Shown: positions 13,793-22,696 of the stretch, piece by piece
Position numbering within the stretch: position 1 is the stretch's first letter
Layout: each line of letters starts with the position of its first letter
Source: JAPLLS01 sp041309145
GTDB taxonomy: Bacteria; Omnitrophota; Gorgyraeia; Gygaellales; Profunditerraquicolaceae
NCBI GenBank assembly: GCA_041309145.1
Contig: JBFZAG010000160.1
Location: forward strand, 1-30,347
Reading direction: 5' to 3'
Length of the DNA stretch: 30,347 nucleotides
Notes under the pieces: generated by a model
The model's input: only the letters and a program-made list of their open reading frames with translations
The model's database searches: none
Told to the model about the DNA's origin: nothing
Program-made: the position numbers and the translations under genes

Positions 13793-14296
13793 TCAGTATT
13801 CAATCCCCCGTCGGGCTTTCAAACCTTTTTGGAAATAATGTTTTACTTCATTGATCCGGCTGACCAGGTCAGCCGCTTTTATTATGGCCCGGGGAGCGTT
13901 GCGTCCGGTCAGGACCAGCTCGGTTTTTTGGGGAACGCTTTTGATGAACTTCAGCACTTTCCGGCATTCCAAAAGTTTAAGGTCCAGAGCCACATTTATC
14001 TCGTCAAGAATGATCAGCTCGAATTTCTGTTTTTCGGCAATTTTTTTGGCTTTTTCCAGCCCCGCGCAGGCCAGTTCTATGTCTTTGCCAGCCGGATTTT
14101 TCTTGATGAAACAGCCTCGGCCGAACTGGTCTATTTTAATATTTTTGAATTTCTTAAGGGCGCGCAGTTCGCAGTAACTTTGGCCTTTGATGAATTGGCC
14201 GATATAAACATTCTTGCCCGCTCCGGCTGCCCTTACGGCCAGCCCTAAAGCCGCGGTTGTCTTTCCTTTCCCGTTCCCTGTATAGACCTGGATCAT
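13793..14296 (-). CDS. cobO: Cob(I)alamin adenosyltransferase, CobA/BtuR type
   Basis: This enzyme transfers the adenosyl group of ATP to cob(I)alamin or cobinamide, making coenzyme B12 forms from imported corrinoids. The 167-aa protein has the family P-loop GNGKGKTT at 7-14 (the reversed-polarity ATP site of CobA), then YIGQFIKG, the Walker-B-like LIILDEIN, and the ending LVLTGRNAP. Its ATG overlaps the Pcm stop by 4 nt (ATGA), so it is the last gene of the 19.1-13.8 kb operon. B12 uptake genes follow directly downstream, completing a salvage module. Confidence 0.93.
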   Translation of the reverse strand: MIQVYTGNGKGKTTAALGLAVRAAGAGKNVYIGQFIKGQSYCELRALKKFKNIKIDQFGRGCFIKKNPAGKDIELACAGLEKAKKIAEKQKFELIILDEINVALDLKLLECRKVLKFIKSVPQKTELVLTGRNAPRAIIKAADLVSRINEVKHYFQKGLKARRGIEY

Positions 14297-14931
14297 TTAA
14301 GTTTGGCTCCGAATTGACCGACCAATGGCACAAATACGCACTGGGCTATACTTTTATAAGTTAAAATTCTGTTTTTCTTTTCCGCTAAAGTGAGTATCTG
14401 GTTGAATGTATCGCCTAAAGGGACAATGATCTTTCCCGGATCGCTTAATTGCTCGACTAAACCGGCCGGGATCTCCGGGCAATATCCGGTCAGGATTATC
14501 CGGTCAAAGGGCGCTTCTTCTTTCCAGCCCAGAGTCCCGTCGCTCACTTTTAAAAAAATATTTTTGTATCCCGATTCTTTGAGGAGCTTTTGGGCTTTTT
14601 CCGACAAAACCCGGATCCTTTCCACGGAATAAACTTCTTTAGCCAGTTCAGCCAGGATCGCGGATTGGTAACCTGAGCCGGTCCCGATCTCCAGGATCTT
14701 TTCTTTTCCGCTCAGTTCCAAAAGCTCGGTCATCAAAGCCACAATATACGGCTGGGAGATGGTCTGGTTCTCTCCGATGGGCAGAGGGAAATCGCCATAA
14801 GCATTATCCAGCTCTTCCTCCGGCACGAATTTGTGGCGGGCGACTTTATAAAAGGCATTAAGGACCCGCTGGTCGCAGATCTGCCTTCTGATCAGCTGCT
14901 CTTCGACCATTTTTTTTTCTTGAAAGGTCAA
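14293..14931 (-). CDS. pcm: Protein-L-isoaspartate O-methyltransferase
   Basis: Pcm methylates L-isoaspartyl residues formed by protein ageing so that they can revert. At 212 aa the protein has normal length and the expected motifs: ICDQRVLNAFYKVARHKFVP near the N-terminus, a FPLPIGENQTISQPYIVA substrate loop, and the SAM motif LEIGTGSGYQSA (80-91). It ends with VPLGD and VPLVGQFGAKL. It lies 3 nt after the GT2 gene and overlaps the adenosyltransferase by 4 nt. The connection with lipid and B12 genes is not explained by known pathways. Confidence 0.95.
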   Translation of the reverse strand: MTFQEKKMVEEQLIRRQICDQRVLNAFYKVARHKFVPEEELDNAYGDFPLPIGENQTISQPYIVALMTELLELSGKEKILEIGTGSGYQSAILAELAKEVYSVERIRVLSEKAQKLLKESGYKNIFLKVSDGTLGWKEEAPFDRIILTGYCPEIPAGLVEQLSDPGKIIVPLGDTFNQILTLAEKKNRILTYKSIAQCVFVPLVGQFGAKLK

Positions 14932-14934
14932 AGT

Positions 14935-15606
14935 TCATTGTTTAAGCCGTATTTTTTTAAAAATGAACCGGAAAAACCTGACCGTGTCGATCACGGGATT
15001 TATGTGGCTGCGCTCTTTCCGGTAAACGGTCTGGATGGGGATCGAGCCTATTTTAAAGCCGTTTTTGGCGGCCTCGATTATCATTTCCGATTCGATCTCG
15101 AATTTGTTGGTCTTGAGCGATAGTTTTTCCAAAACTTCTTTTTTGATCAGCCGGAAGCCGCATTGGGAATCAGAGATCTTCTGTCCGGTCAACCGGGATA
15201 ACAGCCAGGACATGAATTTATTGGTCATCACCCGGATAAAAGGCATATTCCGGCGGTTGGCCATTCGGTTGCCGATGATCATTCCCAGGTTTTTTTCCCG
15301 GTCGGCCAGCCGGATAAAATCCGCTATATCTTCGGGCAAATGCTGGCCGTCGCCGTCCATGGTGATCGCGGAGTCGAAATTGTTGTTCAGGCAGTACTCA
15401 AAGCCGCGGATAAGCGCCGCGCCTTTGCCCTGGTTTATTTTGCTGCGCAGCACCAACGCTCCGCTTTTCTCGGCGATGTCCGCGGTATCGTCAGTAGACC
15501 CGTCGTCAACGACTATAAAATTAAATTTTAAATCGCTGATTTTCCGGACCAGCCGGGAAATGGCTCCGGATTCGTTAAAGGCGGGGATAATAATACAGGG
15601 TTTCAA
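14935..15606 (-). CDS. Family 2 glycosyltransferase (DPM1/GtrB-like)
   Basis: A GT-A fold glycosyltransferase of about 223 aa. It begins CIIIPAFNE, has the VVDDGSTDDT nucleotide-binding motif and the DGDGQH metal site, and the later SDSQCGFRLI and EIESEMI motifs seen in dolichol/undecaprenyl-phosphate sugar transferases. No C-terminal membrane pair is seen, so it is soluble or peripheral. An ATG at 15645 would overlap the acyltransferase gene by 43 nt. The TTG at 15606 overlaps that gene's TGA by 4 nt, has AGGA 6 nt upstream and starts right at the domain, so it is preferred. Its operon position with two lipid enzymes suggests a polyprenyl or glycolipid substrate. Confidence 0.88.
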   Translation of the reverse strand: MKPCIIIPAFNESGAISRLVRKISDLKFNFIVVDDGSTDDTADIAEKSGALVLRSKINQGKGAALIRGFEYCLNNNFDSAITMDGDGQHLPEDIADFIRLADREKNLGMIIGNRMANRRNMPFIRVMTNKFMSWLLSRLTGQKISDSQCGFRLIKKEVLEKLSLKTNKFEIESEMIIEAAKNGFKIGSIPIQTVYRKERSHINPVIDTVRFFRFIFKKIRLKQ

Positions 15607-16457
15607 AGCTTTTCCTGTATCCAGAATTTCTTGAACATATACCATTGTTCGGGGTGGTTTTTAACGATTTGCTCGATTTCTTTTGTGCATTTGGAAGTTA
15701 TCTCTTCAATAGAGTTTGAGCTGCAGTCGATCGGCTTATTGATTTTGATGATGAAAGTATCGTCCGGGTTCCTGAGGACAAAAACCGGGATGATCGTTGA
15801 GCCGTTCTTTAAGGCAAAAGCCGCCGGGCCTTTGGGCATATACGACGGCCGGCCGAAGAAATCTGTAACCACTCCGGCTTCTTTGGTGAAATCTTTATCG
15901 CCGACAAGAGCGATCATTTTATTTTCTTCAAGCAGCCTCAGGCAGGTTCTCGCCGCCTTGCCGAAAGAGATGACTTTCAGCCCTTTTCTTTGCCTCTGGG
16001 TGTTGAAAAACTCATTCACTTTTTTGGATTTGTGCGGCATGGCCACTCCGGATAACGGATAACCTAAAGAGGAAACCACTATGCCTCCCAGCTCCCAGTT
16101 GCCGATATGCGCGGAAAGGATCACCACCCCTTTTCCCTTTTTAAGAGCTTCGTCGAGATAACGGATATTGTCGATCTTGATCCGGCGATTAATATATTCT
16201 TTATCCACTTCCTGGAAGCGCAAAAAATCGACCAGGTATTTGGCGAAGTTGCGGAAGATCTGGATCCGGATCTTTTTGATCTCTTTTATGCTTTTTTCGG
16301 GGAAGATCGCTTTTAAATTGGCGAACACTTCTGCCCGGTCTTTATCCGCGAAGACGAAATGGATATCCGAAAAAACGATCGCTATCTTATAAGCCAGTTT
16401 TAACGGGGTATTCACCGCGATGAACTGGCCGATCATATAAAGGCAATAATTGAACAT
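15603..16457 (-). CDS. LpxL/HtrB-type lysophospholipid acyltransferase
   Basis: A membrane-associated acyltransferase of the lipid A late-acylation family, 284 aa. It has an N-terminal hydrophobic stretch and the catalytic HxxxxE as HIGNWE (H117, E122). GDKDFTKEAGV and GRPSYMPKGPAAFA follow, and the C-terminal HPEQWYMFKKFW is very typical of LpxL/LpxM. Acyl-ACP is the usual donor, making the ACP/ketosynthase operon in this window a possible source. It starts directly after the stop of the preceding glycosyltransferase gene (no gap). Whether the acceptor is lipid A or another glycolipid is open. Confidence 0.9.
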   Translation of the reverse strand: MFNYCLYMIGQFIAVNTPLKLAYKIAIVFSDIHFVFADKDRAEVFANLKAIFPEKSIKEIKKIRIQIFRNFAKYLVDFLRFQEVDKEYINRRIKIDNIRYLDEALKKGKGVVILSAHIGNWELGGIVVSSLGYPLSGVAMPHKSKKVNEFFNTQRQRKGLKVISFGKAARTCLRLLEENKMIALVGDKDFTKEAGVVTDFFGRPSYMPKGPAAFALKNGSTIIPVFVLRNPDDTFIIKINKPIDCSSNSIEEITSKCTKEIEQIVKNHPEQWYMFKKFWIQEKL

Positions 16458-17576
16458 TTAAAGGCTCAAGATGAACCGGGCGATATCCAGACCGGCATTG
16501 GGCTTGGATATACGGCCGCAGGATTCGGAAAGCAGTTTCAGTTTCTCCGGGTTATTGAATAAGTCTTCCGCGATCAGATTTATTTTCTGGGGCTTATCGA
16601 CTTTGATCGCCGCTTTTTGTTCGGTCAGATATACGGTATTGTTGGCTTCCTGCCCGGGAATAGGCTTGATGATCAGCATGGGCAGTTTTTTGGACAGGGC
16701 TTCCGAAGTAGTGATCCCTCCGGGCTTGGTGATGACCAGATCCGAAACGCTCATCAGCTCATTGACGTTATGGACATATCCTAAAAGAGCGATCTTTTTC
16801 TTGTGCTTTTTGAGGCCGCTTTTAAGGCTTTTATACAGTTTTTTATTGGTCCCGGTGACAATGATCTCCTGAAAGTCGGCTTTAACCTTATCCAATGAAT
16901 GGACGATAGTCTTGATCGGGCCCAGCCCCTGGCCTCCGCCCATGATCAGAACAGTCTTTTTTTCAGGCGCCAAGCCTAATTTTTCCAGTACCGCGGTTTT
17001 GTTCACCTCCGCGGCGGTGAACGCGGGATCAAAAGGTATGCCTAAAGGCTTTATTTTATGCTGAGGGATCCCGTTTTTGGTCAGCCGATGGCTGATCTCT
17101 TCCGAAGGGCAGACATAGTAGTTCACATTGTCGTAAAGCCAGTAAGCGTGAGGAACATAATCGGTAAGCACCCCGATCAAAGGAGTTTTGACTTGATAGG
17201 CATTTTTAAACTCGGCGACCATTCCGCAGGGATAGGCTTGGGTGCAGACGATCACGTCAGGCTGGAACTGGTCAAAAAGCCTTTTTAATTTCGGGGAATT
17301 CAGTTTATTGATCGCGTTCTTGAAGCTATCGATGCTTTTTTTGACCTGGAGGTTATCGTAGACAAAATCCCAGATCTTGGGCGTGCGCTTGATCACCGTG
17401 GCATAGATCCGGTTTACTATTTTTTCCGAGATCGGGCTGGTGTAGCGGAAGGCGTTCAAGTTCATTATTTTTGAGTCCGGGGAAAGCATCTTCAGGCTCT
17501 TCTCTATCGCTAAAGACGCGCTATGGTGGCCGGAAACCTCGGTGATGTATAATAGGAGGATATTTTTCTTGGACAT
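16458..17576 (-). CDS. MGDG synthase-like diacylglycerol glycosyltransferase
   Basis: A GT28-family enzyme (372 aa) of the MGDG-synthase/UgtP group, which adds a sugar to diacylglycerol or similar lipids at the inner face of the membrane. Motifs: the N-terminal GHHSAS at 16-21 (the family's lipid-side GHxSA), LTDYVPHAYW, PLGIPFDPAF, the nucleotide-binding MGGGQGLGPI, and the donor site KPGGITTSEAL followed by PIPGQEANN. MurG is a related but different family; the GHHSA and EAN pattern favours the lipid enzymes. It lies 3 nt after the HD-GYP gene. It probably makes a glycolipid acted on by the neighbouring acyltransferase, which is inference. Confidence 0.87.
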   Translation of the reverse strand: MSKKNILLLYITEVSGHHSASLAIEKSLKMLSPDSKIMNLNAFRYTSPISEKIVNRIYATVIKRTPKIWDFVYDNLQVKKSIDSFKNAINKLNSPKLKRLFDQFQPDVIVCTQAYPCGMVAEFKNAYQVKTPLIGVLTDYVPHAYWLYDNVNYYVCPSEEISHRLTKNGIPQHKIKPLGIPFDPAFTAAEVNKTAVLEKLGLAPEKKTVLIMGGGQGLGPIKTIVHSLDKVKADFQEIIVTGTNKKLYKSLKSGLKKHKKKIALLGYVHNVNELMSVSDLVITKPGGITTSEALSKKLPMLIIKPIPGQEANNTVYLTEQKAAIKVDKPQKINLIAEDLFNNPEKLKLLSESCGRISKPNAGLDIARFILSL

Positions 17577-17579
17577 AAT

Positions 17580-18746
17580 TCAGATCTTGTTTTCCGCGAT
17601 CACTTCCAGGAATGCTTCCACGATGGCGGGGTCAAATTGCTTGCCGCTTTCCCCTTTTATTATATCTATCGCCTTTTCCTTGGGAAAGCCTTTGCGGTAA
17701 GGCCGGTCAGAGGTCATGGCGTCGTAGGAGTCGGCTACCGCGATTATCGCGGCGATCACGGGGATCTGTCCGCCTTTTAACCCTTCCGGGTAGCCGTTGC
17801 CGTCAAATCTTTCGTGGTGGTATTTTACTCCCAGCAGCACGGTTTTTAATTCGTGGATCGGCTGTAAAATATTTACTCCGATCATGGGATGCTCGTTGAT
17901 CTTTTTTCTTTCCTCGGGATCCAGAGCCCCTTCCTTGTTCAAGATCGATTCCGGGACCCCGATCTTTCCGATATCGTGCAAGAGGCTGGCGATGTGGATA
18001 TCTTCAAAGAACTTAGGGCTGTCTTTGGGGATCAAATTTTTCTGGCCCAGTTTTTTGGCGATCTCCAGGGAAAAGTTAGTCACCCGGGTAGTGTGGCCGT
18101 GGGTGTAGCGGTCTTTAGCTTCGATCGCCGCGGCCATTGCTACGGTAGTATGGATGAACAGGCTTTCTTTTTTCTTGAGCTCATCGGTCAGGTCGGAGAA
18201 GAGCTGGGCGTTCCTGATCGCCATAGCCGCGTCCTGGTTGAGGGCAATAAAAAAATCCAGCTCATTGCGGTCAAAGCGGGTTTCGTCATTTTTCTTGCCT
18301 AATAAAAGGATGCCCACCAGGTCTTCCCGGAAATAGCTGGGGATGCAGGAAACAGTCTCGAACAGCTCCATCTGGTAAAGGACTTTGCCCAGGAGATCCT
18401 TGACTTCCGAATCGCCGATCAGGGCCAAGAATTTTTTGGCTTCGTCATAAAGCAGGACATCGCTGTTAAAAAGCAATGTGGTCTTGTGTTCCCGGAAAAA
18501 GCGGATCAGCGGGTTGTCCAGGTCCATGCGGGTGAAACCTTCCGGCACTTTCAATCCGCTGCGGCCGCGGGAAACTTTCAGAATATAGGAATCCCTGGCC
18601 CGATTATGCAGAAGCACGCTGCAATGAGTGACTTTGATCTTCTGGACGATCATCCGGATCATCATTTTGATCAGAATATCCGGGTCGTGGACCAGGATCA
18701 TGGTCCGCGAGGCGACTTCCAGCTCTTTTTTGTAATCTATGGCCAT
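17580..18746 (-). CDS. GAF/HD-GYP domain protein, predicted c-di-GMP phosphodiesterase
   Basis: A 388-aa soluble regulator. Residues about 15-185 form a GAF-like sensor domain. Residues about 205-385 form an HD-GYP domain with the metal-binding HD in SLLHDIGKIG (H257, D258), the HH pair at 310-311 and the signature GNGYP at 316-320. All residues needed for c-di-GMP breakdown look intact. It lies 3 nt after a response regulator gene and begins the lipid part of the operon, so a sensory signal could change c-di-GMP levels while lipid enzymes are co-made. The two PilZ proteins in the window are natural c-di-GMP readers. Confidence 0.93.
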   Translation of the reverse strand: MAIDYKKELEVASRTMILVHDPDILIKMMIRMIVQKIKVTHCSVLLHNRARDSYILKVSRGRSGLKVPEGFTRMDLDNPLIRFFREHKTTLLFNSDVLLYDEAKKFLALIGDSEVKDLLGKVLYQMELFETVSCIPSYFREDLVGILLLGKKNDETRFDRNELDFFIALNQDAAMAIRNAQLFSDLTDELKKKESLFIHTTVAMAAAIEAKDRYTHGHTTRVTNFSLEIAKKLGQKNLIPKDSPKFFEDIHIASLLHDIGKIGVPESILNKEGALDPEERKKINEHPMIGVNILQPIHELKTVLLGVKYHHERFDGNGYPEGLKGGQIPVIAAIIAVADSYDAMTSDRPYRKGFPKEKAIDIIKGESGKQFDPAIVEAFLEVIAENKI

Positions 18747-18749
18747 TTT

Positions 18750-19127
18750 TTAGGATTTATTTAGTGCTTTCAGGATTTCCATTACTACCTGTTCCAGCTC
18801 TTCCAATTTTAAGGGTTTATGCACGTAATTGCTGGCTCCCAGCTCTATGCATTTGGCGTAAGCTTCGTTTTCTTCGGGCTTGGTGCCGGTGACCATGACT
18901 ACCTTGATCCCCTGGTCGATCTTTTTGATCTCTTCCAGGGTCTGGATACCGTTCATGGCGCCCATGCGGATGTCCAGGAGGACGATATCCGGCTTATCCT
19001 GTTTGACTTTTTCCAGAGCTTCCTCTCCGCTTCCGGCAATAGCAACTTCGAGTTTGCGCTTGCGGAAAAAATTCGCGGCAAATTCCCGCACATCGATTTC
19101 ATCGTCAACTATCAGTAATTTAGCCAT
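18750..19127 (-). CDS. Single-domain response regulator
   Basis: A CheY-like receiver (125 aa) with the acidic pair D8-D9, phosphoacceptor D52 in LLDIRM, T80 in MVTGT and K104 in HKPLK, so phosphorylation should work. There is no output domain; it must act through a partner, possibly the HD-GYP protein encoded 3 nt downstream. The probable kinase is the 725-aa histidine kinase ending at 19206. This is the first gene of a seven-gene operon from the promoter at 19173-19200. Confidence 0.93.
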   Translation of the reverse strand: MAKLLIVDDEIDVREFAANFFRKRKLEVAIAGSGEEALEKVKQDKPDIVLLDIRMGAMNGIQTLEEIKKIDQGIKVVMVTGTKPEENEAYAKCIELGASNYVHKPLKLEELEQVVMEILKALNKS

Positions 19128-19172
19128 CTTTCCAGCCTTTCCGTTGCTTTTTTACCCCAAATAATAGGTTTA

Positions 19173-19200
19173 ATTATAATACCTGCCTGATAATTGTCAA
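19173..19200 (-). promoter_or_regulatory. Consensus promoter of the response regulator/lipid operon
   Basis: On the minus strand TTGACA (19200-19195) and TATAAT (19178-19173) are 16 nt apart. Both match the consensus fully. It lies between the histidine kinase stop and the response regulator start, separating this operon from the ketosynthase operon upstream. Confidence 0.8.
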
Positions 19201-19205
19201 GGTAT

Positions 19206-21383
19206 CTAAACCTGGGCCGATAAGGGTATTTCTATGGTAAAGCGGGTCCCCGCGCGGTATTCGGAATGAAAATTGATCGTTCCTTTATGCGTTTCCAGGA
19301 TAATGCTGCGAATAACATACAAGCCCAGGCCGGTGCCTTTGCGCGAAGAAGCTTTGGTGGTAAAAAACGGGGTGAAGATCTTTTTAACATCCTCGCTTCT
19401 CACTCCCATGCCGTTATCCTGGACGATTATTTGCATAACATTGTCTTTAGGAGCGGCGGTAATGGTAATGCTGCCGCGATAGTTTTCTTCTTTTAAAGTC
19501 GTCCGGCGTTCAACGATGGCGTCATAAGCGTTGTCAATGAAGTTGAAGAAGACTTCCTGCATCTGGACCAGGTTAGCTTTGACCTTAGGGATTTCTTTGG
19601 GATAATTACGGATAATGTCGATTTCCGATAATTTCACTTTGAACTGGACCATGTCGATAGTCCCGTCCAGGACCTGGTCAATGGTCAGCGGCTCCAGCCC
19701 CTCGTCTCCCTTTCGGGTGTATTTGAGGATGCCTTTGACCACCTCTCCTCCTTGCATGACATTGGACTGGATCCGCTCCAGGGCGGCGTATATCTGGCTG
19801 ATCATGGCTTTTATTTCAGGAGAGCATCCGGAGGTATCAGTCATCTTGATGGTATCAATTGAGTCCCCGGAGATCAAAGAAAGGGCGTAAAAACGGTTGT
19901 TGATCTGGTGAGAAAGCCCGTCAGCCATGGTTCCTATGGTAGCCATCTTCTCGGCCTGGCCGATCTGGGCCTGCATTTCTTTGGCTTCTTCGTAGAACTG
20001 GGCGTTTTCAATGGCCAGGGCTGCCTGGCTGGCCAGGACCTGGAAGACACTTAAATCTTCGGGAGTGTACATTTGGCCGGATAATTTATCTCCCAATATG
20101 ACAAAGCCGGTTAAAGTATGGTCAAGTAAAATGGGAATAATAACCGAGGCATTTAAGAGCCGCATATTTGCTTCCAAAGCTTTAAAGGCATTATCCCCGG
20201 AATCCTGCATCTGGCGTTTGACTTCTTCGTAGATCAATGGTTCGCGTTTCTGGGAAAGCCATTTAACCAAAGTGGAATCAGAAGACAGCGTGGCTAAAGG
20301 AGCCTGATTTTTGCCGCGAAAGACCTGCAGAGAATATTCATTGGTTTGTCTGTCATGAAGATAGATCGCGGCAAAAGAGATCCGCACGGTTTTGGTAACG
20401 ATATGGGTGATCATGGTCAGAAGTTTTATTAAACTGCGGATCCGGGTCATCCCGATCGCCGCGTGCTTGAGAGTATTTTGATAGCGTCTTTGCTCATGAA
20501 GCAGTCTATCTTCCGCTTTTTGTTGTAATCTAATATAAAGAAAAGGTCCGACAGTGGCAAGAATCGACATAAGCCCCAATGGCCATATCCACCAATTAGA
20601 GCCAAAAGTTTTAATAAGAATATCTTTTGAGTAACCGGTGATAGCAAAAGGAATCCCTAAAATTATTGTATATACGAAAATAAACAAACCAGCTCTGGTA
20701 ATAGTAAGTTTTATATCAAGAAGTTTATACTTCAGTATTGCGTAAGTTACAATTATGCAATAAAGAGGAATAGTAAAATTCCCAAAAGGATAAAGAGGAA
20801 TACCGAAGACTGGTAAGAAATTAGTAATTCCGCCAGAAAAACCCGCGACGACGCCTAAAAAAAAGTAAAGTATTTGGTTTCTTTGGGTGCCATGGGAATT
20901 TCGATAAATTAAAAATAATCTAAAATGACTGTATAGTACTAACACCGACCAAAAAATAAAAAAGTAAATATATGTATATCCTTGAGAAGCATAATAAAAA
21001 GAAGAAAAAGCGAAATAGAGATCGGAAGTAAAAACTCCTTTTGGAGCGAAAAGATTTAATAATAAAAAGATTGAGGCAAGAAAATAAACCGAAAAAAGTA
21101 GTTTTTTCTGGTTTAAATCGCACAAAATATAAATAACATGAAACAGAAAAACCGGGATGAAAATTATTCCGACATGAGCAAGTTTCCAGTAAAATTCGGC
21201 CTTAGTAATATCCGTTGCTGTGCCTATAAGAAAAGCGCCTATACCCCATACAGCTACTGCGATGTTAAAAAGCGCCCAAGTGCGATGAATGTGGCTTTTG
21301 CCGAATTTTACGAGTATGATCGTGACAACTAAACACGTGAATCCTAACAAAAGGCCGGCAAAAGCAAATGGGTTTAATGACAT
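19206..21383 (-). CDS. 7TM-GAF sensor histidine kinase
   Basis: A membrane sensor kinase of 725 aa. Residues 1-285 hold about nine hydrophobic segments (7TM-type N-terminal sensor plus two more). Residues about 310-465 are GAF, and 475-720 are the kinase. The phospho-His is H492 in GLSHQINNRF, with R and F where many kinases have P and L. The N box is FIDNAYDA (N618), with G boxes DNGMG (656-660) and KGTGLGLYV. It follows the second ketosynthase by 10 nt, so it belongs to that operon. Base composition changes inside the gene: the membrane part is near 30-38% GC, the rest near 47% in the lines I counted. It is paralogous to the kinase at 28.3-30.3 kb. Confidence 0.92.
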   Translation of the reverse strand: MSLNPFAFAGLLLGFTCLVVTIILVKFGKSHIHRTWALFNIAVAVWGIGAFLIGTATDITKAEFYWKLAHVGIIFIPVFLFHVIYILCDLNQKKLLFSVYFLASIFLLLNLFAPKGVFTSDLYFAFSSFYYASQGYTYIYFFIFWSVLVLYSHFRLFLIYRNSHGTQRNQILYFFLGVVAGFSGGITNFLPVFGIPLYPFGNFTIPLYCIIVTYAILKYKLLDIKLTITRAGLFIFVYTIILGIPFAITGYSKDILIKTFGSNWWIWPLGLMSILATVGPFLYIRLQQKAEDRLLHEQRRYQNTLKHAAIGMTRIRSLIKLLTMITHIVTKTVRISFAAIYLHDRQTNEYSLQVFRGKNQAPLATLSSDSTLVKWLSQKREPLIYEEVKRQMQDSGDNAFKALEANMRLLNASVIIPILLDHTLTGFVILGDKLSGQMYTPEDLSVFQVLASQAALAIENAQFYEEAKEMQAQIGQAEKMATIGTMADGLSHQINNRFYALSLISGDSIDTIKMTDTSGCSPEIKAMISQIYAALERIQSNVMQGGEVVKGILKYTRKGDEGLEPLTIDQVLDGTIDMVQFKVKLSEIDIIRNYPKEIPKVKANLVQMQEVFFNFIDNAYDAIVERRTTLKEENYRGSITITAAPKDNVMQIIVQDNGMGVRSEDVKKIFTPFFTTKASSRKGTGLGLYVIRSIILETHKGTINFHSEYRAGTRFTIEIPLSAQV

Positions 21384-21393
21384 GACAAAGTCC

Positions 21394-22695
21394 CTATTTT
21401 AATTTTTTAAAAACCGCTGCCGCGGTAAAGCCGGCGAATGCGCTGCAAGTTTTTAAGACTATATTTATTTTTTTTGAAAGTTTTTCCTTAATTAACTTTA
21501 TGTTTATTCCGGGAGCAGATTCTTTATAATTAAGAGCGGGGATAACGGTGTTTTTCTCCATACATAGTACAGAGATAGCTGTTTCCAACAAAGAACTCGC
21601 TCCTAAAGTATGGCCGATATAAGATTTAAAAGCCGTAATTAAAGGTTTTTTAGGATAATCGCCGAATATTTTCGTAATAGCTCTTGCTTCATAACGGTCA
21701 ATCACTGTATTTCCTACTCCATGCACACATATTAAGTCAACTTCCTCTTTTTTTACTTGGCTTTTCTTTAATGCTTCTTGAATAGAAAAGCCGAGAAAAT
21801 TGTTCCCTACAGCCGGTATTGTAACTTTCCATGATTCCAGGGAAAAACCGCCTCCTAAGTATTCTGCGTATATATGTGCTTTTCTTTCTCGGGCATAGTC
21901 GAGATCTTCCAATAATAGCCCGATCCCGCACTCGCCCATTACAAAACCATTTGCATCTTTGCTAAATGGTTTTATTAAGCCGTCCTGAGCGTACATGTCT
22001 AATTGTTTGAACCAAAGGTATTTATAAATTCCGGGATAATCGGAAGAAGCTACAACAATAGCTGGGCATTTTCCACTTTTGATTATTTGGCTGGCTGTTT
22101 CAATTCCGTAAAGTCCAGAGGCGCAGGCATTATTGATAAATAGTGAGAAACCATGGATTCCAAATGTTTTTGCGATATGAAATACCGGCATGAATGTTTG
22201 TAATTCATAAGAGCTTTTCATCATCGCGGGATAAAGTTCTTCAAAGATCTGTTTTTTTGTGGAGATTTTCTTATCTTTAAATATCCCTTCGGCAATATCG
22301 ATAATTTGATTAAAATACGGTTCTAATCCCGGGTTTTCATGAGTAATAACTAAACCAATATTATTATTATCTTTGGGATATTTTAGTCTGCTATCGTCTA
22401 AAGCCAATTTTACCGCAGCTATTAGTAAATAAAGATCAGGTATTTCTTTGTTTTCTTTCCAGGTTTTTATATCCTGCAGGTATCTTTTTTCAATTCCGAA
22501 ATTATTAATGTCGAAATCTTTGATTTTATGCAGGTGAAATTTCCCCCACGATTCTCCTTCTGAAACAAGGTTTTCTAATCTCAACCCTGTTTTTCTGGAG
22601 ACTAGCCCCTGCCAAAAATCATTTTTTCCGGTTCCAACCGAAGCTATTGGACCAATGCCGGTTATAACTATTCTCTTTTTTTTGTAGGATTTCAT
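21394..22695 (-). CDS. Beta-ketoacyl-ACP synthase (second active copy)
   Basis: A KAS II (FabF)-type condensing enzyme, 433 aa from the ATG at 22695. The active-site Cys is in NNACASG (C191), the first His in CVHGVGN (H325), and the Lys and second His in KSYIGHTLG (K357, H362), so catalysis should work. It is diverged from FabF: it has an insertion around residues 70-90 and lacks the usual HGTGT wording. A TTG at 22710 would add five residues but overlaps the preceding gene; the ATG at 22695 starts 1 nt after that stop. This gene is much richer in A+T than its neighbours (28% GC in one 60-nt line against 40-47%), a sign of separate origin. Chain specificity is unknown. Confidence 0.9.
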   Translation of the reverse strand: MKSYKKKRIVITGIGPIASVGTGKNDFWQGLVSRKTGLRLENLVSEGESWGKFHLHKIKDFDINNFGIEKRYLQDIKTWKENKEIPDLYLLIAAVKLALDDSRLKYPKDNNNIGLVITHENPGLEPYFNQIIDIAEGIFKDKKISTKKQIFEELYPAMMKSSYELQTFMPVFHIAKTFGIHGFSLFINNACASGLYGIETASQIIKSGKCPAIVVASSDYPGIYKYLWFKQLDMYAQDGLIKPFSKDANGFVMGECGIGLLLEDLDYARERKAHIYAEYLGGGFSLESWKVTIPAVGNNFLGFSIQEALKKSQVKKEEVDLICVHGVGNTVIDRYEARAITKIFGDYPKKPLITAFKSYIGHTLGASSLLETAISVLCMEKNTVIPALNYKESAPGINIKLIKEKLSKKINIVLKTCSAFAGFTAAAVFKKLK

Positions 22696-22696
22696 T

